Made by a program: the position numbers and the translations under genes. DNA of 64,000 nucleotides from Saksenaea vasiformis B4078 (taxonomy: Eukaryota; Mucoromycota; Mucoromycetes; Mucorales; Saksenaeaceae). Every line of letters begins with the position of its first letter. Positions within the stretch are counted from its first letter, which is position 1. Of this stretch, positions 24,001-37,000 are shown piece after piece. The notes under the pieces were generated by a model. That model was not told the origin of the DNA, searched no databases, and worked only from the letters and a program-made list of their open reading frames with translations. The DNA lies in the NCBI GenBank assembly GCA_000697055.1, contig JNDT01002329.1:62001-126000 (forward strand). Direction: 5' to 3'.

Positions 24001-24170
24001 TTTTAGTTGAGCTAGATTCCAATGGTTGACTTCGCTTACGCAAGTTGACGTTGATAGGCGCTATAACGTTCGGGAGTTAGGTATGAAACAGCATATACTT
24101 TAGCATTAGCTATTCAAAAACGTGTTAATAACAATTATCCCGCGCGATGCATAACCTTACGTTGGACCAT
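21056..24170 (-). CDS. KH-domain RNA-binding protein, uncharacterised fungal type
   Basis: Many short exons run from about 24170 to the stop at 21056-21058. Near the N-terminus a KH-like unit is seen (FSELGRRQNCEIQYDFEQQ, an intron, then YFSIKGRSQMACDNM). A long low-complexity linker follows, rich in Gln, Pro and Ser (about 22960-22370, including RARPPPAAAARRPQ-like runs), and then a conserved-looking C-terminal region of several hundred residues. Blocks there include DVSYILHKQVTRFKIHFPF and ELAKWTVDDILGGKLEETH, and it ends LIEKFEVQI. The organisation recalls uncharacterised fungal KH proteins with a large C-terminal domain, so an RNA-binding role is inferred. The first exon is uncertain: the model starts MVQRK at 24170 with a GTTATG donor. 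Internal exon borders were not all fixed. Confidence 0.65.
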
Positions 24171-24304
24171 GCTGATTGTAGTTAACAGAAAATAGTATCA
24201 ATGTCGGTTGCACCAAGGCATTAAGCGGCAAAAATTGTGACGATTTCTTTTCCACTGCAACCATATCATGCAGAATACAATGAAAAAAATCATTTGTCAA
24301 AGAT

Positions 24305-24415
24305 CAACTTCTCATACAGTTTATTGAACTAGCTTTCACACTGAACTATATATATTCAGCATCCCATGAGAAGCCGAGTTTGTGCTAAGGAAGAGAAATG
24401 GGTATCTGTCATTCG
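24305..24415 (-). repeat. Repeated gene-tail family, copy 3 (last exon only)
   Basis: This copy contains the shared block tttattgaac...catgagaagc...ttgtgctaa on the plus strand, the reverse of the family's last intron-exon junction. The 39-nt last exon is recognisable but stopped. It lies directly beside copy 4, about 130 bp apart and in the same orientation, suggesting local duplication. Confidence 0.6.
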
Positions 24416-24444
24416 TATCTAAGTAGCTAACAATTACATGTTAC

Positions 24445-24830
24445 TCTACTGTTTATTGAACAAGTTTTCACGCTAATCTATAAATTTTTGCGTCCATGAG
24501 GAGCTACTTTTACGCTAAAAGAAGAATCAAGTATGCGTTCGTTAATATATAAGTTGGCAACAAGTCCATACACTACTTACATCAACGCGGCCCCTCGATG
24601 GACGCGAAATTCATATAGATAGCATAAATATTTGTTCAGGGTTAGTAAATGGAACAATACTTTGGATGTCAGTTTACTTACCCCCGAAGGGTAATCCCAT
24701 CCTTTGATGGGTGGCACACCCTGCACTATTTCGGTGGGGGTGGGAAAGGAGGAGGATGGCTTCATGGAGCGGCCAGTTTCTTGTTTACGACCAGTGGTCT
24801 AAATAATCGATCAAAAGACATGAGTTCCTG
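24445..24830 (-). repeat. Repeated gene-tail family, copy 4
   Basis: Minus-strand order: an exon ending in the ITLRG frame and a CGGGG|GTAAGT donor at about 24682; an exon reading EFRVHRGAAL, or a stopped alternative frame, ending GAT|GTAAGT at about 24580; then the last exon at about 24520-24485. The copies at 53 kb and here align over about 290 bp in the same order, so the unit is not a chance match. It is broken by stops in the family frame. Confidence 0.6.
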
Positions 24831-25084
24831 TATGTATATTCAACCCCAGTACGTACCGGGGACGTTTCATGTGGGAAACGGAGCCAAAGAAAAAAAAAAG
24901 AAAGAGTTCATGCGTCCCTTTAAATACTGTCGCTTTCAGGCTTCCGACTGGTGCGTTTGGGAACCTATTACAATGGATCAGCGAAATACACCTTTGATTT
25001 AGAAGTAAAGGTACTTGAGACTCTGCGCAAAAGCTCTTGGGTACTCACTGCAAGATTAATTTGTTATCAATGCAAAGTAGTATT

Positions 25085-25560
25085 TAGATGATGCAAATGT
25101 GTATTCAAAATCCGGTATTCCCTATCAACTTGGACCCCTAACGGAAGTTATATAGATAGCATAAGAACTCATGATCAGTAAGTCCCATAATAGTCTATGT
25201 CATCCTTCTTACTCCCAGAAGGGTATTTCCATGGTTTCCTGGACGTGTACTCCGCACCACGGTGTTCGGGGCCAGGAGGAGGGTGAGATCGTTGACTTCT
25301 ATGAGCGCCAGATTGAAATGTTCTGAAGAGAATTCGCGCGATACAACGCCCAGCAATCTGTTGTGCAAGATGGCTGCAGGTGGATGCGACAACATTCACT
25401 TTAGTGATGGATAAAAAGCCGCCACCACAGCTGAGACGGTTCGGGACAGACCAAATGATAGAAAAAGGCACGAATGATCCTGAATGTGTTCCGATCAAAA
25501 CGCATGCTGGTATGTTTCGTGAAAACTGAGCCAAAGTTTCATGCATTCCATTAAGCATCC
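25085..25560 (-). repeat. Repeated gene-tail family, copy 5, with longer 5' part
   Basis: On the minus strand, 25550-25400 reads ETLAQFSRNIPACVLIGTHS and further. After a possible intron ending TGCAG at about 25372, it reads REFSSEHFNLALIEVNDLTL up to an NTLLG frame with the donor GGGA|GTAAGA at about 25215. These open blocks are hydrophobic-patterned like a folded domain. The downstream exon has a stop (about 25140). This copy gives the best view of the domain preceding the tail. Confidence 0.5.
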
Positions 25561-26516
25561 ATCACATCACGTTATCTTACGCGTTCACACTGGGGCATTG
25601 CGAAAATCTATCAAGACGAACCAGTTCAATGCACTTGTGATCTGATGTAAAATTATCTGCTTTTCTGCGCAAACGTCTGCTGCTCCTCAGCGCAGGCTTT
25701 GTTTGGCATTACTGCAAGATACTGCTCAACTGATACAGAAATACCTTCAAAATTCTGTATTTTTGACAGAGCTCATTATGGAATCCATTGCGTTTTTACA
25801 TCCATCTCTATTGATCTTACGAACCAGCGGGTCGTGCCGAGAGGAAAGGTTAAAGCAGCAATGACCGTATCCATGAGATTCTTTGGAATGTTTCTGACAA
25901 TCAAGTGCGTAAGCTGCAAGGTTACTTATCCATCAGACCTCATTATAGGAAATAACTGGGTCGATCATGACAGGAAACTCTAGTCGGGAGCGTGCCTTCT
26001 ACGCTCCATGTTATCGAAAGCAGGTTACGCTGATTAAGCAGACACATGTTTGAATCGTTGCCCAGCTCGAAAGTAAATTTTTATTTGCAATCAATGTGTA
26101 AACATGTGGCAAACTAGCTATCATGCAGCGTGAATTCCTGCGCAAAACCGGTAATTGGAATACAAAGAAAAAGTAACTCTACCTGGGTTATAATTCCCCA
26201 CATCCTGCATTGGTACACGTCGACTTACGCTACTGCAGTTCTCATTGTAAAGGAGTCGTCGTAGAATAGTGCAGGCGTTCTGTTTCACAAAAAGCAACAT
26301 CCTTGAAGCTTAATTTTGACGTTTGTTCTATAACAATATATGTTGCTCCTTTAAACCACAAAAATGGAGAATAAATCTAGCGGAAGAGATAGGGTACAGA
26401 AACAGTCGGCATATGCATCCATTATATCATACTACATAGGACCGCAGTTATTTTAAAAAGCCTGGGTCATGCCGCACATATTCCACCTCTTTTTTTTAGG
26501 AGACCAATCAGTGTGC

Positions 26517-27260
26517 TTAATTAACAAAAAGGTTTCCGCTCGTTTTAATGAGTACACAAGCATCAACGATGCGTCCCATCCCTATTGGTAGTTTTGCTGG
26601 GGACGGATTTGTTATTGCTATTTGGTTTACATTGTTGTAACAAAAGGATGTATGGAAGTGGAAGATTATAGCTTTTCCATTTTCCCAAGATGAAATAAAG
26701 CCCCTTGATGCATCCGAGACAACTCTCGTGCAAGGACTAAAGTGGCAGCGTTTGAAGTAATGGATGGGAAATTTTATCACAAAGATAAGCCTGATGACAC
26801 CCCTTAATAAGGTAAAACATGGTACTTCATGTATGCTTCTCTCCCTAACAAACGACAGTTCTTTTACAAGCAAGTTTCTGACGATTGATCGACTTTTTAG
26901 AAAGAGTTCTTCACCATAGACGGAAATAGTTATAGATTTCGGAGTTTCGTGTGCATGTGAATGCACCCTTAAGTCAAATCACACGACAAACATGTTTAGC
27001 AATGGCGGGATGAATTACTTTGCTGGTTATCTAATCACTAAATTCGGTATCTGGAGAAGAAAGGAGGTGAAAATAGGATTCACCGACGAGTAGGATAGAT
27101 TTGCACTGGCTTCCAGTAAATCTTTGATTTACAGAACATATTACCTCGAAATGTGGTTCTATGCCTATGCTAAAACATAGCAGTACGCGAGAAGAGTTTC
27201 TCACGAGGTCGTTGGCGACCAAAAATACCTGTGTAGTTTGTATTTTATTTTTTGACACTC
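26517..27260 (-). pseudogene. Coding-like fragments of unknown family
   Basis: Two minus-strand open stretches were seen. The first, after a CACAG acceptor at about 27238, reads VFLVANDLVRNSSRVLLCFS and ends GAG|GTAATA. The second (26966-26517, 149 codons, no ATG) ends RIVDACVLIKTSGNLFVN. That ending resembles IPACVLIGTHSGSFV in copy 5 of the gene-tail family, so this may be a diverged member. No complete gene could be built. Confidence 0.25.
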
Positions 27261-27846
27261 TTATGCATTATCCCTGGTAAGTGGTTCGATGGAACTTTTC
27301 ATATGTCTTTTTATCTGTCAGTCGGTATGGTCGCATGACCACTGTCCTGAACCGTCCTCATTGATCGTGTGGCCCCTTGCCTTTACAATCAGGCAAGCAC
27401 GGAAAAAGAAATGACTGTCCAATTCATATGCTCCTTGCTGTACATCTCACGAGAGACAATTGCCGGACGTTTCATCAGTCCAAGTTCCGCAGTCGTTACA
27501 AACAAACCGGCAACATTACGGGTCAGTAACTTCTCCTCCCACCCCCATAGGCAACGTCGTAGGGCGTGTGATATCCATGAACGCATGTGGGGGTTTATCC
27601 GTCGGATGGGGGCCAAGTAAAAAACGTACATCAACGTATATCATGGATGTTTATGTTGATCGAATAGAACTTTAAGTCGTCAATTCCTGTTAAGTTGTAT
27701 ATCATTAATGACACACATTTCATCTGGACTAAGTTACAAACATAGACCCTTGATTTGAACGCAAATAGATTAAGTCGTATCTTATCGATGAGAGACACAA
27801 AGAAAATAATCCTTTTTTTTTATTTATGTCATTGGGAACTGTCAGG

Positions 27847-29369
27847 TCACATAAACATGCTATCATTATTATTTCCCTACATAAGATAAAAGAAATTGCA
27901 TGCATCAGAATAAACCTAAATCATTGACGGCAATTTAGTATCTTACGGGTGGAAGGAACTCGTCGTTGTCTGGCTCACCAGAGAAATGCCCTGCTCCTCC
28001 TCCACCAAAGCCTCCTCGGCCGCGTAATCTCTGGTTACCTCCTCTACCGGGGATACGTCCAAATGGTCCAATGGGATCAAACCGAGCTCCAGGTGGGACC
28101 GAATGTCTGCAACAGTTAAATCATCCCCGAATTTACCCTATCAGTCTAGTACCTTGGAATTGGTTCAGGTCCACCAAAGATAGCATTAGGGTCGTCGGCA
28201 CGGTCTCCAAACATAGGATGTCCAGGGCCAACGAACATTCCATCGCCACTACGTTACGCTATGTATTAAATCTTTTTTTTTCCTAAGCTAGGAGTAAATA
28301 GTTACCCAGGCATGCGCTGACCTCTGCCTAGGGGATCGAGATCAGACCTTCCCACGCTTAATGGGTTATAGCGACTAGAACCAATTTTCAGAACAGACTT
28401 TCAATTAGTGTATTATTATTATTATTATTATTATTTACCCTGAGAATGGTTCATCTGTAGCGAGCGGGTCGTCAAAGATTGGAGGACGGACTGGGGATGG
28501 CTCAGATCGTCTAGGTACTTCTGGAGGAGTGCTCTGTGCGGGAATTGCTGTGGTTTGAACGCTGACAAAAAAGAAAAAAGGTAAGAAAACATTGGGTGTC
28601 TCGTTAAGGATATTACGTTGATGCTTCCTCTTCATAACCTGGCTTATGAAGGCCTGGCATCAATTTCTGAATAATGTTGATTTTGAACAGTGTGACAAAG
28701 TCATTGAAGCGGTGTGTAGAAATGAAGCCATGTACAAGTGGCTCCTCCGCAGATATTACATAAGGAAAGAAGGAAGCTGATGTGTAATCTTCCACTGCAA
28801 TATCCAACGAGGCCGTTTTGTTGTCCTAATTATGGAAAGGAGATGAATACAGGGATGTGGCAAGGTGTGCGCACGCGCTCTCATACACGCAGAGACACAC
28901 ACACGAACGATACTCACTCCAATGCCTAGTCCATGCACAATCCACTTATCACCAAGTTTTAAGCTCTTAACAACAAAGGTTAAGCTTGATTGAGGATGGC
29001 TATATCGAAAGGCATAGCTATGCGGACCCTGAGCATTCCATGCCTCAGGCAAGGTTCTGGTCGTGCCGTCGCCCTCTACGAAGTGTTACATAATGGACCA
29101 ATGGTTTTTTGCACCAAACTTAATTTTTTTTTATTCATGCACAGACAAACAAATATCCAGTAGTCGAAAAAGAAAGGAAAGAAACTTTAAGCTGTAAGCT
29201 TACCTTGACGGGCATCGTCTCCGAGACCCGCAAATTTGAAACCTACACTTAACATTATAGCATGGGTAGCAGCGGACAAAGCATCATAAGGAGATCGAAG
29301 GTCTTTTGGTACTATTTGAGTAATAGAATGGAGTAAAGAGGATGGATCAAGCACGTTTGTTTCCGTCAT
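27847..29369 (-). CDS. Proteasome regulator PI31 (PSMF1/Fub1 family)
   Basis: PI31 binds the 20S proteasome and has been linked to proteasome inhibition and assembly. Eight exons were traced. The N-terminal FP-type domain covers about residues 1-165 (MTETNVLDPSSLLHSITQIV; FVVKSLKLGDKWIVHGLGIG; HRFNDFVTLFKINI). A proline-rich linker follows, then a Gly/Arg-rich C-terminal region (RGRGGFGGGGAGHF). The last ten codons lie in a separate exon (27847-27876): a donor CCC|GTAAGA joins to GGAAATAATAATGATAGC and ends in SMFM before the stop. This completes the PP...MFM tail expected of the family. Ending at the in-frame stop within the intron would lose it. A (TAA)n tract sits in the intron at 28411-28437. 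The start at 29369 is the only ATG that fits the domain. Confidence 0.9.
28411..28437. repeat. (TTA)n microsatellite in a PI31 intron
   Basis: There are about eight tandem attatt units just inside the donor side of the fifth-exon intron. It is likely length-polymorphic and lies about 3 bp from the splice donor. Confidence 0.85.
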
Positions 29370-29793
29370 GCTGCGAGTTTTTTTTTGGGGGGGTTGGTTG
29401 TGTGTGAGGAAAAATGCTTGCGTGTTGAGTCGGAATTGCGCACTTGAAATCTGAGCATAGAAGAGACTCGTGACGCAATTGAGTCCCGCTTTTTTGAATT
29501 TGTTCAGGTACTTTTTTTTCTCGAGGAACGATATATATATAAATATCATTGATGGGGTTGTTGGTTTTATTACCCGTCGTTTCCCTCCTTTGCGATGAGT
29601 ATTAGTCGTTTTTGAAGATTGAATCGAGCATACCTTACTCTCTTCATCTAGCTCCGTCCGACTACTCCCCTTTGTAGGTTTACCCAACTAGTTCCTTATT
29701 TTTACCTCTATTTTTCTATTTTTCTTTTATTCTCCTTGTATACCATTACTTTGTTCTTTTTTTCTTTTGGCTTTCCCCCCTTTTTACTTGCAA
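29370..29793. promoter_or_regulatory. Divergent promoter between PI31 and the 29794 gene
   Basis: This 424-bp stretch separates two genes that point away from each other. It has a TATATATAAATA element near 29530-29545 and long T/C-rich leaders on both sides. The 166-codon frame on the minus strand merely extends PI31 exon 1 upstream and has no ATG. Confidence 0.5.
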
Positions 29794-31065
29794 ATGACCA
29801 GTGTCTTTTCTGCCTTGTCATTAAAAAGGAATCGTTCAGCCAGTACTTCAAAGACACCACCACCAGAACCTGTCAGCAAGTTATCAAAGCTAAAGTCAGG
29901 GCTAGTGAAGCTCACTAGCTTTGGTCTTCGTGGACAGGATGACAAGTCGAAACGAGGATGGGATCAGCGACGTTATTCATTAAGCGTCTTCATGCATTGC
30001 TTTCGTAGTGAGGAGAATTTACAGCCGCCTAAACCACCTGCCTTTGCTGGAGACGACTTTTTTGAAAGAAATCGCTACAAAAAGGCTTCGTTGTCACAAA
30101 CAAAATTGGATCTGAAGAAACCACGAAGTGAGGAGACAAATATGAACAAAAATGCACAAACAGTTCCTGCCCTATGTAGAACACCCACTTGGTCCGATAA
30201 AAAGAAACCGCCATTACCGAGTATCTTGATTAGACAACAACCTTCAACGGACGAACCTACTTTTATTCGTCACCACCGACATACCAGTTCTGCCCTTTCA
30301 GCACCTGCTCCTACTCAGAAACGCAAAACTTCCAATCACATTCGCCATTATTCTCATGTGTCCTATATATCCTCTTCTAATATCACTGTCAATTCTGAAG
30401 ACCTGACAGCCAAAGAGTTCGCCGACATTGCGGGTATCAAGATTTTGTCTGACGACGATGACCGAGAAGACGATGACCGAGAAGATCGTAAATGCTGCTC
30501 CTGCGAAGATGATGATGCCGCCGTCCGTAGTACTTCTTCCCGGTCTGGACTTGCAACGCCTATACGCCAGGATCTTGTCGAGGAGGAATGTCAGTTATCC
30601 CTGAAGAGTTATTGTTCTATGCACAGTCACGACACTCGATCTTGTGCTCGAAAGCCAAAAATCTGGGATAATGATTTCTGGCGGAAACCCGGAGATGACT
30701 CATTAGCACCACCAGCGGATATCAAGATGGCTTCAGAAAGACAACGGAGCCAGGTATCCGTAAACAGCCAGCTCCCACCACTCCCCTCCCCGGCTTGCGA
30801 ACCTCCGATCTTGCACGAGTTACGTAGGATGAACACCATGTCAAATGAGAAATTATCCAATCAGGATGCGCAGCAACTCACAATACAGTCAACGTGCAGC
30901 CGGGTGATCCGAAAAGGCCGTTTTGAGATTCACCTGGAAGTCACAGGAGGAGACTCACCTGAACCACCAGATCAGACCGTGCCCAAGTCAAGCGAGCCAC
31001 AAGATGTCCTAGAGTGGAAGCGAAAAAAGACATCAGTGAAACCCATTTATAACCAATGTGCATGA
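29794..31065 (+). CDS. Uncharacterised 423-residue protein, single exon
   Basis: The first ATG after a CT-rich leader begins MTSVFSALSLKRNRSAS. The N-terminus is basic and Ser/Thr/Pro-rich, consistent with a disordered, phosphorylated region. An acidic run (DDDDREDDDREDRK) lies at about residue 230 and a Cys-rich patch (KCCSCED) just after it. Near the C-terminus is a compact block, SRVIRKGRFEIHLEV, which looks like the only folded or binding motif, and another short block, IWDNDFWRKP, sits mid-protein. There is no signal peptide or membrane segment. I do not recognise a named family. The long intact frame and codon use support a real gene. Function unknown; a signalling or scaffold role would be a guess. 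Confidence 0.75.
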   Translation: MTSVFSALSLKRNRSASTSKTPPPEPVSKLSKLKSGLVKLTSFGLRGQDDKSKRGWDQRRYSLSVFMHCFRSEENLQPPKPPAFAGDDFFERNRYKKASLSQTKLDLKKPRSEETNMNKNAQTVPALCRTPTWSDKKKPPLPSILIRQQPSTDEPTFIRHHRHTSSALSAPAPTQKRKTSNHIRHYSHVSYISSSNITVNSEDLTAKEFADIAGIKILSDDDDREDDDREDRKCCSCEDDDAAVRSTSSRSGLATPIRQDLVEEECQLSLKSYCSMHSHDTRSCARKPKIWDNDFWRKPGDDSLAPPADIKMASERQRSQVSVNSQLPPLPSPACEPPILHELRRMNTMSNEKLSNQDAQQLTIQSTCSRVIRKGRFEIHLEVTGGDSPEPPDQTVPKSSEPQDVLEWKRKKTSVKPIYNQCA

Positions 31066-34000
31066 CAAACAACGATTTCATTGTACTTAAACCCCCCAAA
31101 AAACAAGACCTTCGCACCCCAAACCCGTCGAACATATATCCATTACGTTCCCGTTTTTGAATTAAACCTTATTGCCTAGAGAAATCAACCTAATCAAAAG
31201 AGGCAGGATCTCCCATCTAATATAATCACTGGATAGTTTTCTTTCTTTTACCCATACAATCTGTGCGAAACGATAATAATCGAATTTAAGTTTGCAGTGA
31301 ATTCAATTCTTTTTTGGCATTTCATGGACACAAAGTTTTTGTTAGGGAAGAGTAAAAAAGTCATAAAGCTTTGTCCGCCACTCATTTCCTAAACACACAT
31401 GTTGAGTCATTTTTTAAGCACCGCGATCGAATATGATCTCTTCAACTTTCATCTTTCCCAATTCGAACTGTCCTTCTTCTCTAACTTATCACTATGGGGC
31501 ATCAAGCACTTGTAGAAACGAATACACATTCTCCCAGTCCACATCTGGTCAGCACCACTCAACCAGATGATATCACCTACAAAGAAGATGATAACCATCC
31601 GGACTATCTCCGACTTATTCTGACAGCTCGAGTCTATGATGTTGTCAAAGAAACCCCACTCCAAGAAGCCATCAACTTGAACGCGAAATTAGGAGGGGCT
31701 CAAATCTATCTGAAACGCGAAGACCTTCAACCCGTCTTCTCATTCAAGATCCGTGGTGCTTACAACAAGATGGCGAATCTAACTGATGCGGAAAAGAAAG
31801 CCGGCGTGATCGCTTGCTCAGCAGGTAAACTTCGTTTGACACATTCTCTTTCCTAAGCTAACATAACGACAAAGGCAACCACGCGCAAGGCGTCGCCATG
31901 TCGGCTCAAAAATTAGGCATCAAAGCAAAAATCGTAATGCCTCTACCTAGCCCAGCTATCAAGGTATTTTAGAATTCAGCATAATCGGATGGGGTTACTG
32001 ATCGTCTTCTCTTTTTCTTTTTTCCTGGTTCCCAGTGGCGTAATGTCCAGAGACTCGGTGCCGAGGTGGTGCTTCATGGCAATGATTTTGACGAGGCGAA
32101 GCGGGAGTGTGCTCGTTTGATGGAAAAGGAAGGTCTCACAAACATCCCCCCGTACGACGACCCATATGTCATTGCTGGTCAAGGCACAATCGGAATGGAG
32201 ATCTTGCGACAACACGATGTGAGCAAAATTGCAGCTATCTTTGTATGCGTAGGCGGTGGTGGTTTGATTGCTGGTATCGGCAGTTATGTGAAACGTGTTG
32301 CCCCTCATATCAAGATCATTGGCTGTGAGACGGAAGATGCAGCCGCCATGACACAGAGTCTGAAACGCGGCGAACGCGCTGAACTAAGCGAAGTTGGTTT
32401 GTTTGCAGATGGTGCAGCTGTCCGCGTCGTAGGTGAAGAAAACTTTCGGCTGGCCCGAAACTTGATTGATGAGATGGTGAATGTGTGCAACGACGAAGTG
32501 TGTGCTGCTATCAAGGATGTCTTTGAAGGTATACTAATATACTATGATCTATATCACTTCGTTTCTAATTTCCAACCACAGAGACACGGTCGATTTGCGA
32601 ACCTACAGGAGCGCTGGCACTGGCAGCCGCCAAGAAATACCTCGCGCTTCATCCAGAAGAAAAGTCCAAAGGCGCGCATGTGGTGATTGTTTCCGGAGCA
32701 AATGTCAACTTTGATCGATTAAGGTTCATCAGCGACCGCGCGGAACTGGGTGAACAAACAGAGGCCTTCTGTAATGTCATCATCCCAGAAAAGCCCGGAA
32801 GCTTCATGAAGATGATTGAACAAGTACATCCAAGAGCAGTAACCGAATTCAGCTATCGATACTCTGACCCATCCAAAGCATACATCTACATCAGTTTCAA
32901 AGTTCAAAATCTTGAATCCGAAGTACGGCAGGGGCTGGATGCTTGGAAGGCGAATGGCATGGAAGGATGGGATGTGAGTCATAATGAGCTGGCAAAAACA
33001 CACGCGCGTTACATGATCGGAGGTCGAGGACGGCCGAAAAATGAACGCGTCTTCCGCTTTGGTAAGTCTCTACCATAAACTTTGAATTGTCTGCTAATTA
33101 ATTCCTGCAACACAGTCTTCCCTGAACGACCAGGTGCATTAATGAAGTTCTTGGAGGGATTGGACTCCGAATGGAACGTTTCCCTTTTCAACTACCGCAA
33201 TCATGGTGATGGTATGGCTCAAAAGAAGAAGAAGAAAAAATACATGCTTTCATTTACTGATGCTCTACTTAGATATGGGTAAGGTGTTTGTTGGCATCCA
33301 AGTGCCACCTGAAGATACCCAACGTTTCAATGCCTCATTGAAAAGGCTGGGTTATTATTACGAGGAGGAGACGGAAAATGTGGTGTACAAGACATTTTTG
33401 TGTTAAAACGATGACCGTGGAGCACTTATGATAGACCGAAACGATGCAATAGAAAAGAAAAAAAAGGAAAAGTAACAGATTAAATTATTTGGCTTTTTGA
33501 CTTCAATGACGAATGAACACCATGTATGAAGGATATGTGTTTCCCAACGTAAACTACTCCTAGCAAGCTCTTTCTGAGGAAATCCCCAATACCTTAGATT
33601 TATCTATATGACATTGTAAGACATGTAGCAAGCTGGTCCCTATGGAAACTTTCATGATACTCCATTCAGTCATCCGCATGCACAGAAAGTTGGCCATGTT
33701 TCCTCAAGAAGTTGCCCATCAGGAAGAAGCAGCAACTTCACACGGTTCCTGTCGTCTTTAATTTGAGATGATGAAACTATCAGTAACACATGGTAAATAC
33801 AGCTTATGTTTTGATTAACGGAGTAAATTTCTACGAGTCATTCCAGAGTTATTACTTCGAAACTGCTCCAAACCGTTCTCATAAACGTGCTGAAATTCTA
33901 GGTCCTACGTCTGACTGTCAGGTCGTGAACATGTGTGTGGGCGAAGCTGACGCATCGCGTTTGCAACGATATAGTATAAGTTCCTTGCACAAACCTTTGT

Positions 34001-37000
34001 GTAATACTAATTGATTAAAAACCTTGCTGTTCTTCACAGTCATACAAGGACAATCAATCGCATGTTATCGACTATTGCTTCGTTTCCATCTTTTTCTAAG
34101 AAAAACGGTGAGCTGTGCATCGCACGCCGCTCTTTCATTTTCTGATTTCAGGTAATGGATCTGCTTTCATTACTATGCCTCGTAGAAATGATATCTGTTT
34201 ACAAACCGTCCGTACGTATATCCACACATGCAGGATATCATTTCGTGAGGTTTTACACAAACTTTAACTGTAAGACAACCAAGTTTTTGCATGAGTATAA
34301 CATGATATTGTAAATTTAGCAACTTTCTCCTACTCCTATCTCTGTGACGAAATAATCCAGTTACATTGCGTGAGGCCTAGACCCGTGGTACATCTGGAAA
34401 ACTTCTTTTCTTTTCGTTTCTTTTTTTTTTTGTACACAGCTGGAGTTACATGCACGCAATTTCTTTTTTTCTCTTTTTTCGAAGAACACCTCCAAGCCCA
34501 CATTTCATTATGCAAAAACTAAACGATAGATATACAGTAGTAGATAAAAACGAAGGTCGGCGCCTCCAGGAACCGCCTTAAGGAATGAAGCAAAGGGTCT
34601 TCTTTCTGGTTTGCATCTGAAATAGGAGAAGAAACGTGGAGGTTTTATTGAATTGTCTTTGCTTTGCTGCGCCTCGTTTGTTATGCATTGAGCACAGATC
34701 TAGCCATGAGGTATGACAGTGTGGAAACATCCATCGCTATTATTTCAAGAAACAAATCAAATTTAGATTCAAGACAACAATGAGTACACAACCGAATATT
34801 GAAACATGGACTAATGTCTATTGATTGTCTGGTCAACGGAGTTGGTGCAGGATAGAAACAAAGAAAGTGTAAAAAAGGAGAGTGGCTCAAGTACTGCATA
34901 ACCTACTTCACGACTGGATAATTCACATTGCCAGTGACATGACTCTTGTTTCGGAGTATTTGTTGCCACCAGTTGTGAGGTTTAACAAGCAGCTGCATCA
35001 TTAGAAGGCCTTTCTTAACATAGTCAACTCTTCAAGCATCAAACCATGTTTAGTGACACCAGATAAGAGCTGGCAGGTAACTCGACGTGCCACATTCAAA
35101 TTTCTGCAAGTAAAATGACGCATAAGAAACAATGACGTTTTATAAAATGGTTGCAAAGGGAAAAGCCGAGTGTCAAGTTGACCGGAATTTCGCATCAAAT
35201 TCTCCGAGTACCCCTCACAAGCTTTCGAACGGATTTCCATGATCGTTTGGGAGATAATCACATGAAATCCAGAATAGAATCGTTAGCTGTTGTAAACCGC
35301 TTAGAACTTGGCACGTCCATGATTATTATTGTTATTATTATTGTATCATTCCTAATCCAGAAGCAAGATTAATCCGTTGACAAAGACAGTATTTATCCTG
35401 AAACTGCTTGTCTCAACAAGCTAGTAGCCTTATAGGGTCTCGGGATAGCCAAAAAAAAGCGGTACATTCCCTTTTACAGCTTCATGAAGGCCAGTTGCCT
35501 CCAATGCTTCAGGCTGTGGTCACTTTTTCCCTGTGATCGACGCGGATTCAGCATTTGAAACTGAGCGAAATCCCATGCCAGTCGCTTTCAGAGCTGTACG
35601 CAGGTCACCAAGGGCACTAGCTATACTGAGCTTGATACCAATACTGTTTATCGGCTCCAAGGAACTTTCCGTCCGTGAAACGCCTAATTTGGGCTAAGAA
35701 AAGGATCAGTGCATCAATTCCTCGTCAATGATCAAATGACTCGTATGAGCTCGGACAACAGCGGACGAAAAATTTACTCGAGCAGCATAAAAAATGATCC
35801 CTACACACGAGATGGTGGTTAGATGCTGCCTTACTTAACGACGGGATGAGTATTTCCACCTCATGATGGAGGCCAGAGTCGTATTTGCTATCCATGCTGG
35901 AATGATGGAATTGGATGTACCGGCGCGGGGAAAGATCAGTTTCTAAAAAACAGACCTCAGATCTTGAAGCGGTACAAGACTTCGGACGTACGACCTGCAA
36001 AAGAGGAAAGGAGCCTGTTTATGTAATATATATGTGATAAATCAATATCCTGCAATTCGTATAGTTCTTGAAAACACTTTTTTTTTCAATACAATGACAC
36101 CTAACATGCGTGGAGAAACCTTCTCCGGTCCGCTGCGGTTCCAGAAAAACCAATGATGGCAGTGTTAGTGTGGGAATCAGGCCTCCTTTCACATAACTAT
36201 TTTCAGAAGTAGATCTTGCTACTATTTGGCACCTTCTTTGTGTGAAAACTTCTATGACACCACGATACTGCTATTTGGAAATGATGTCTTTTGGTGCAGG
36301 ATTATCAAACGAACATCAGGTACATGTGACTTTGTTTCTCTTGAGCATTGAGTGGGTTCCCTTGGCTGTGGCACGCATTTCTTCCGCTTCCAGCTGCTTT
36401 TTTTTTCCAGCGCGGCTGTTTCATACCCTTTCTCTTTTTTTATGGCTCTTAATCTCACTGAATTTGTGCTTCGTCCCGCGCCTGGAACTGTTGGTCGACG
36501 TGTTCAGTTCCGTGGCAACTTCTTTGAAGTCACATCGTTCGCTCTTCAGAATGTATATCATTATGATGTGACAATGCATCCAAATGACCTTCCTTCTGCA
36601 TTGCAACGCAAAGTCTGGCAAGCTTTCGAGACTATTGAAGGTCAAAACACTTTGAACGGTATCAAGGTTGTTTTTGATGGACGCAAAAATGCCTATGCTC
36701 CCAAATTGCTACCTCTGGGACCTGACCATCTCAAAGTGTTTGAAGTATGTGCGGATATTATGGATTGCATGCGTATTCAATATTTTTTTTGTATTCATTG
36801 TAGATCAAACTTGATGAAGCTGATACAAAAAGAAAAGTCGAAGTTTTCAAGATCCATTTGAAGAAAGTAAACGAAGTAAATATGCAGGAACTCAATCTTT
36901 TCTTGAACGGGAAGATCGGCATCACCAACAACTGCCTCACTGGTAAAGAGCGTGTGTTGTTGCAACTCTGACTTACCAAAAAGAAACTTTTTGTAGCCAT

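Larger units (their letters stand above)
24171..27846. other. Accessory zone between KH gene and PI31 gene
   Basis: This 3.7-kb stretch is AT-rich and holds three copies of the repeated gene-tail family plus coding-like fragments at 26517-27260, all on the minus strand. No intact gene was found. The plus-strand frames at 24649 and 25699 are opposite-strand shadows or unsupported. Confidence 0.5.
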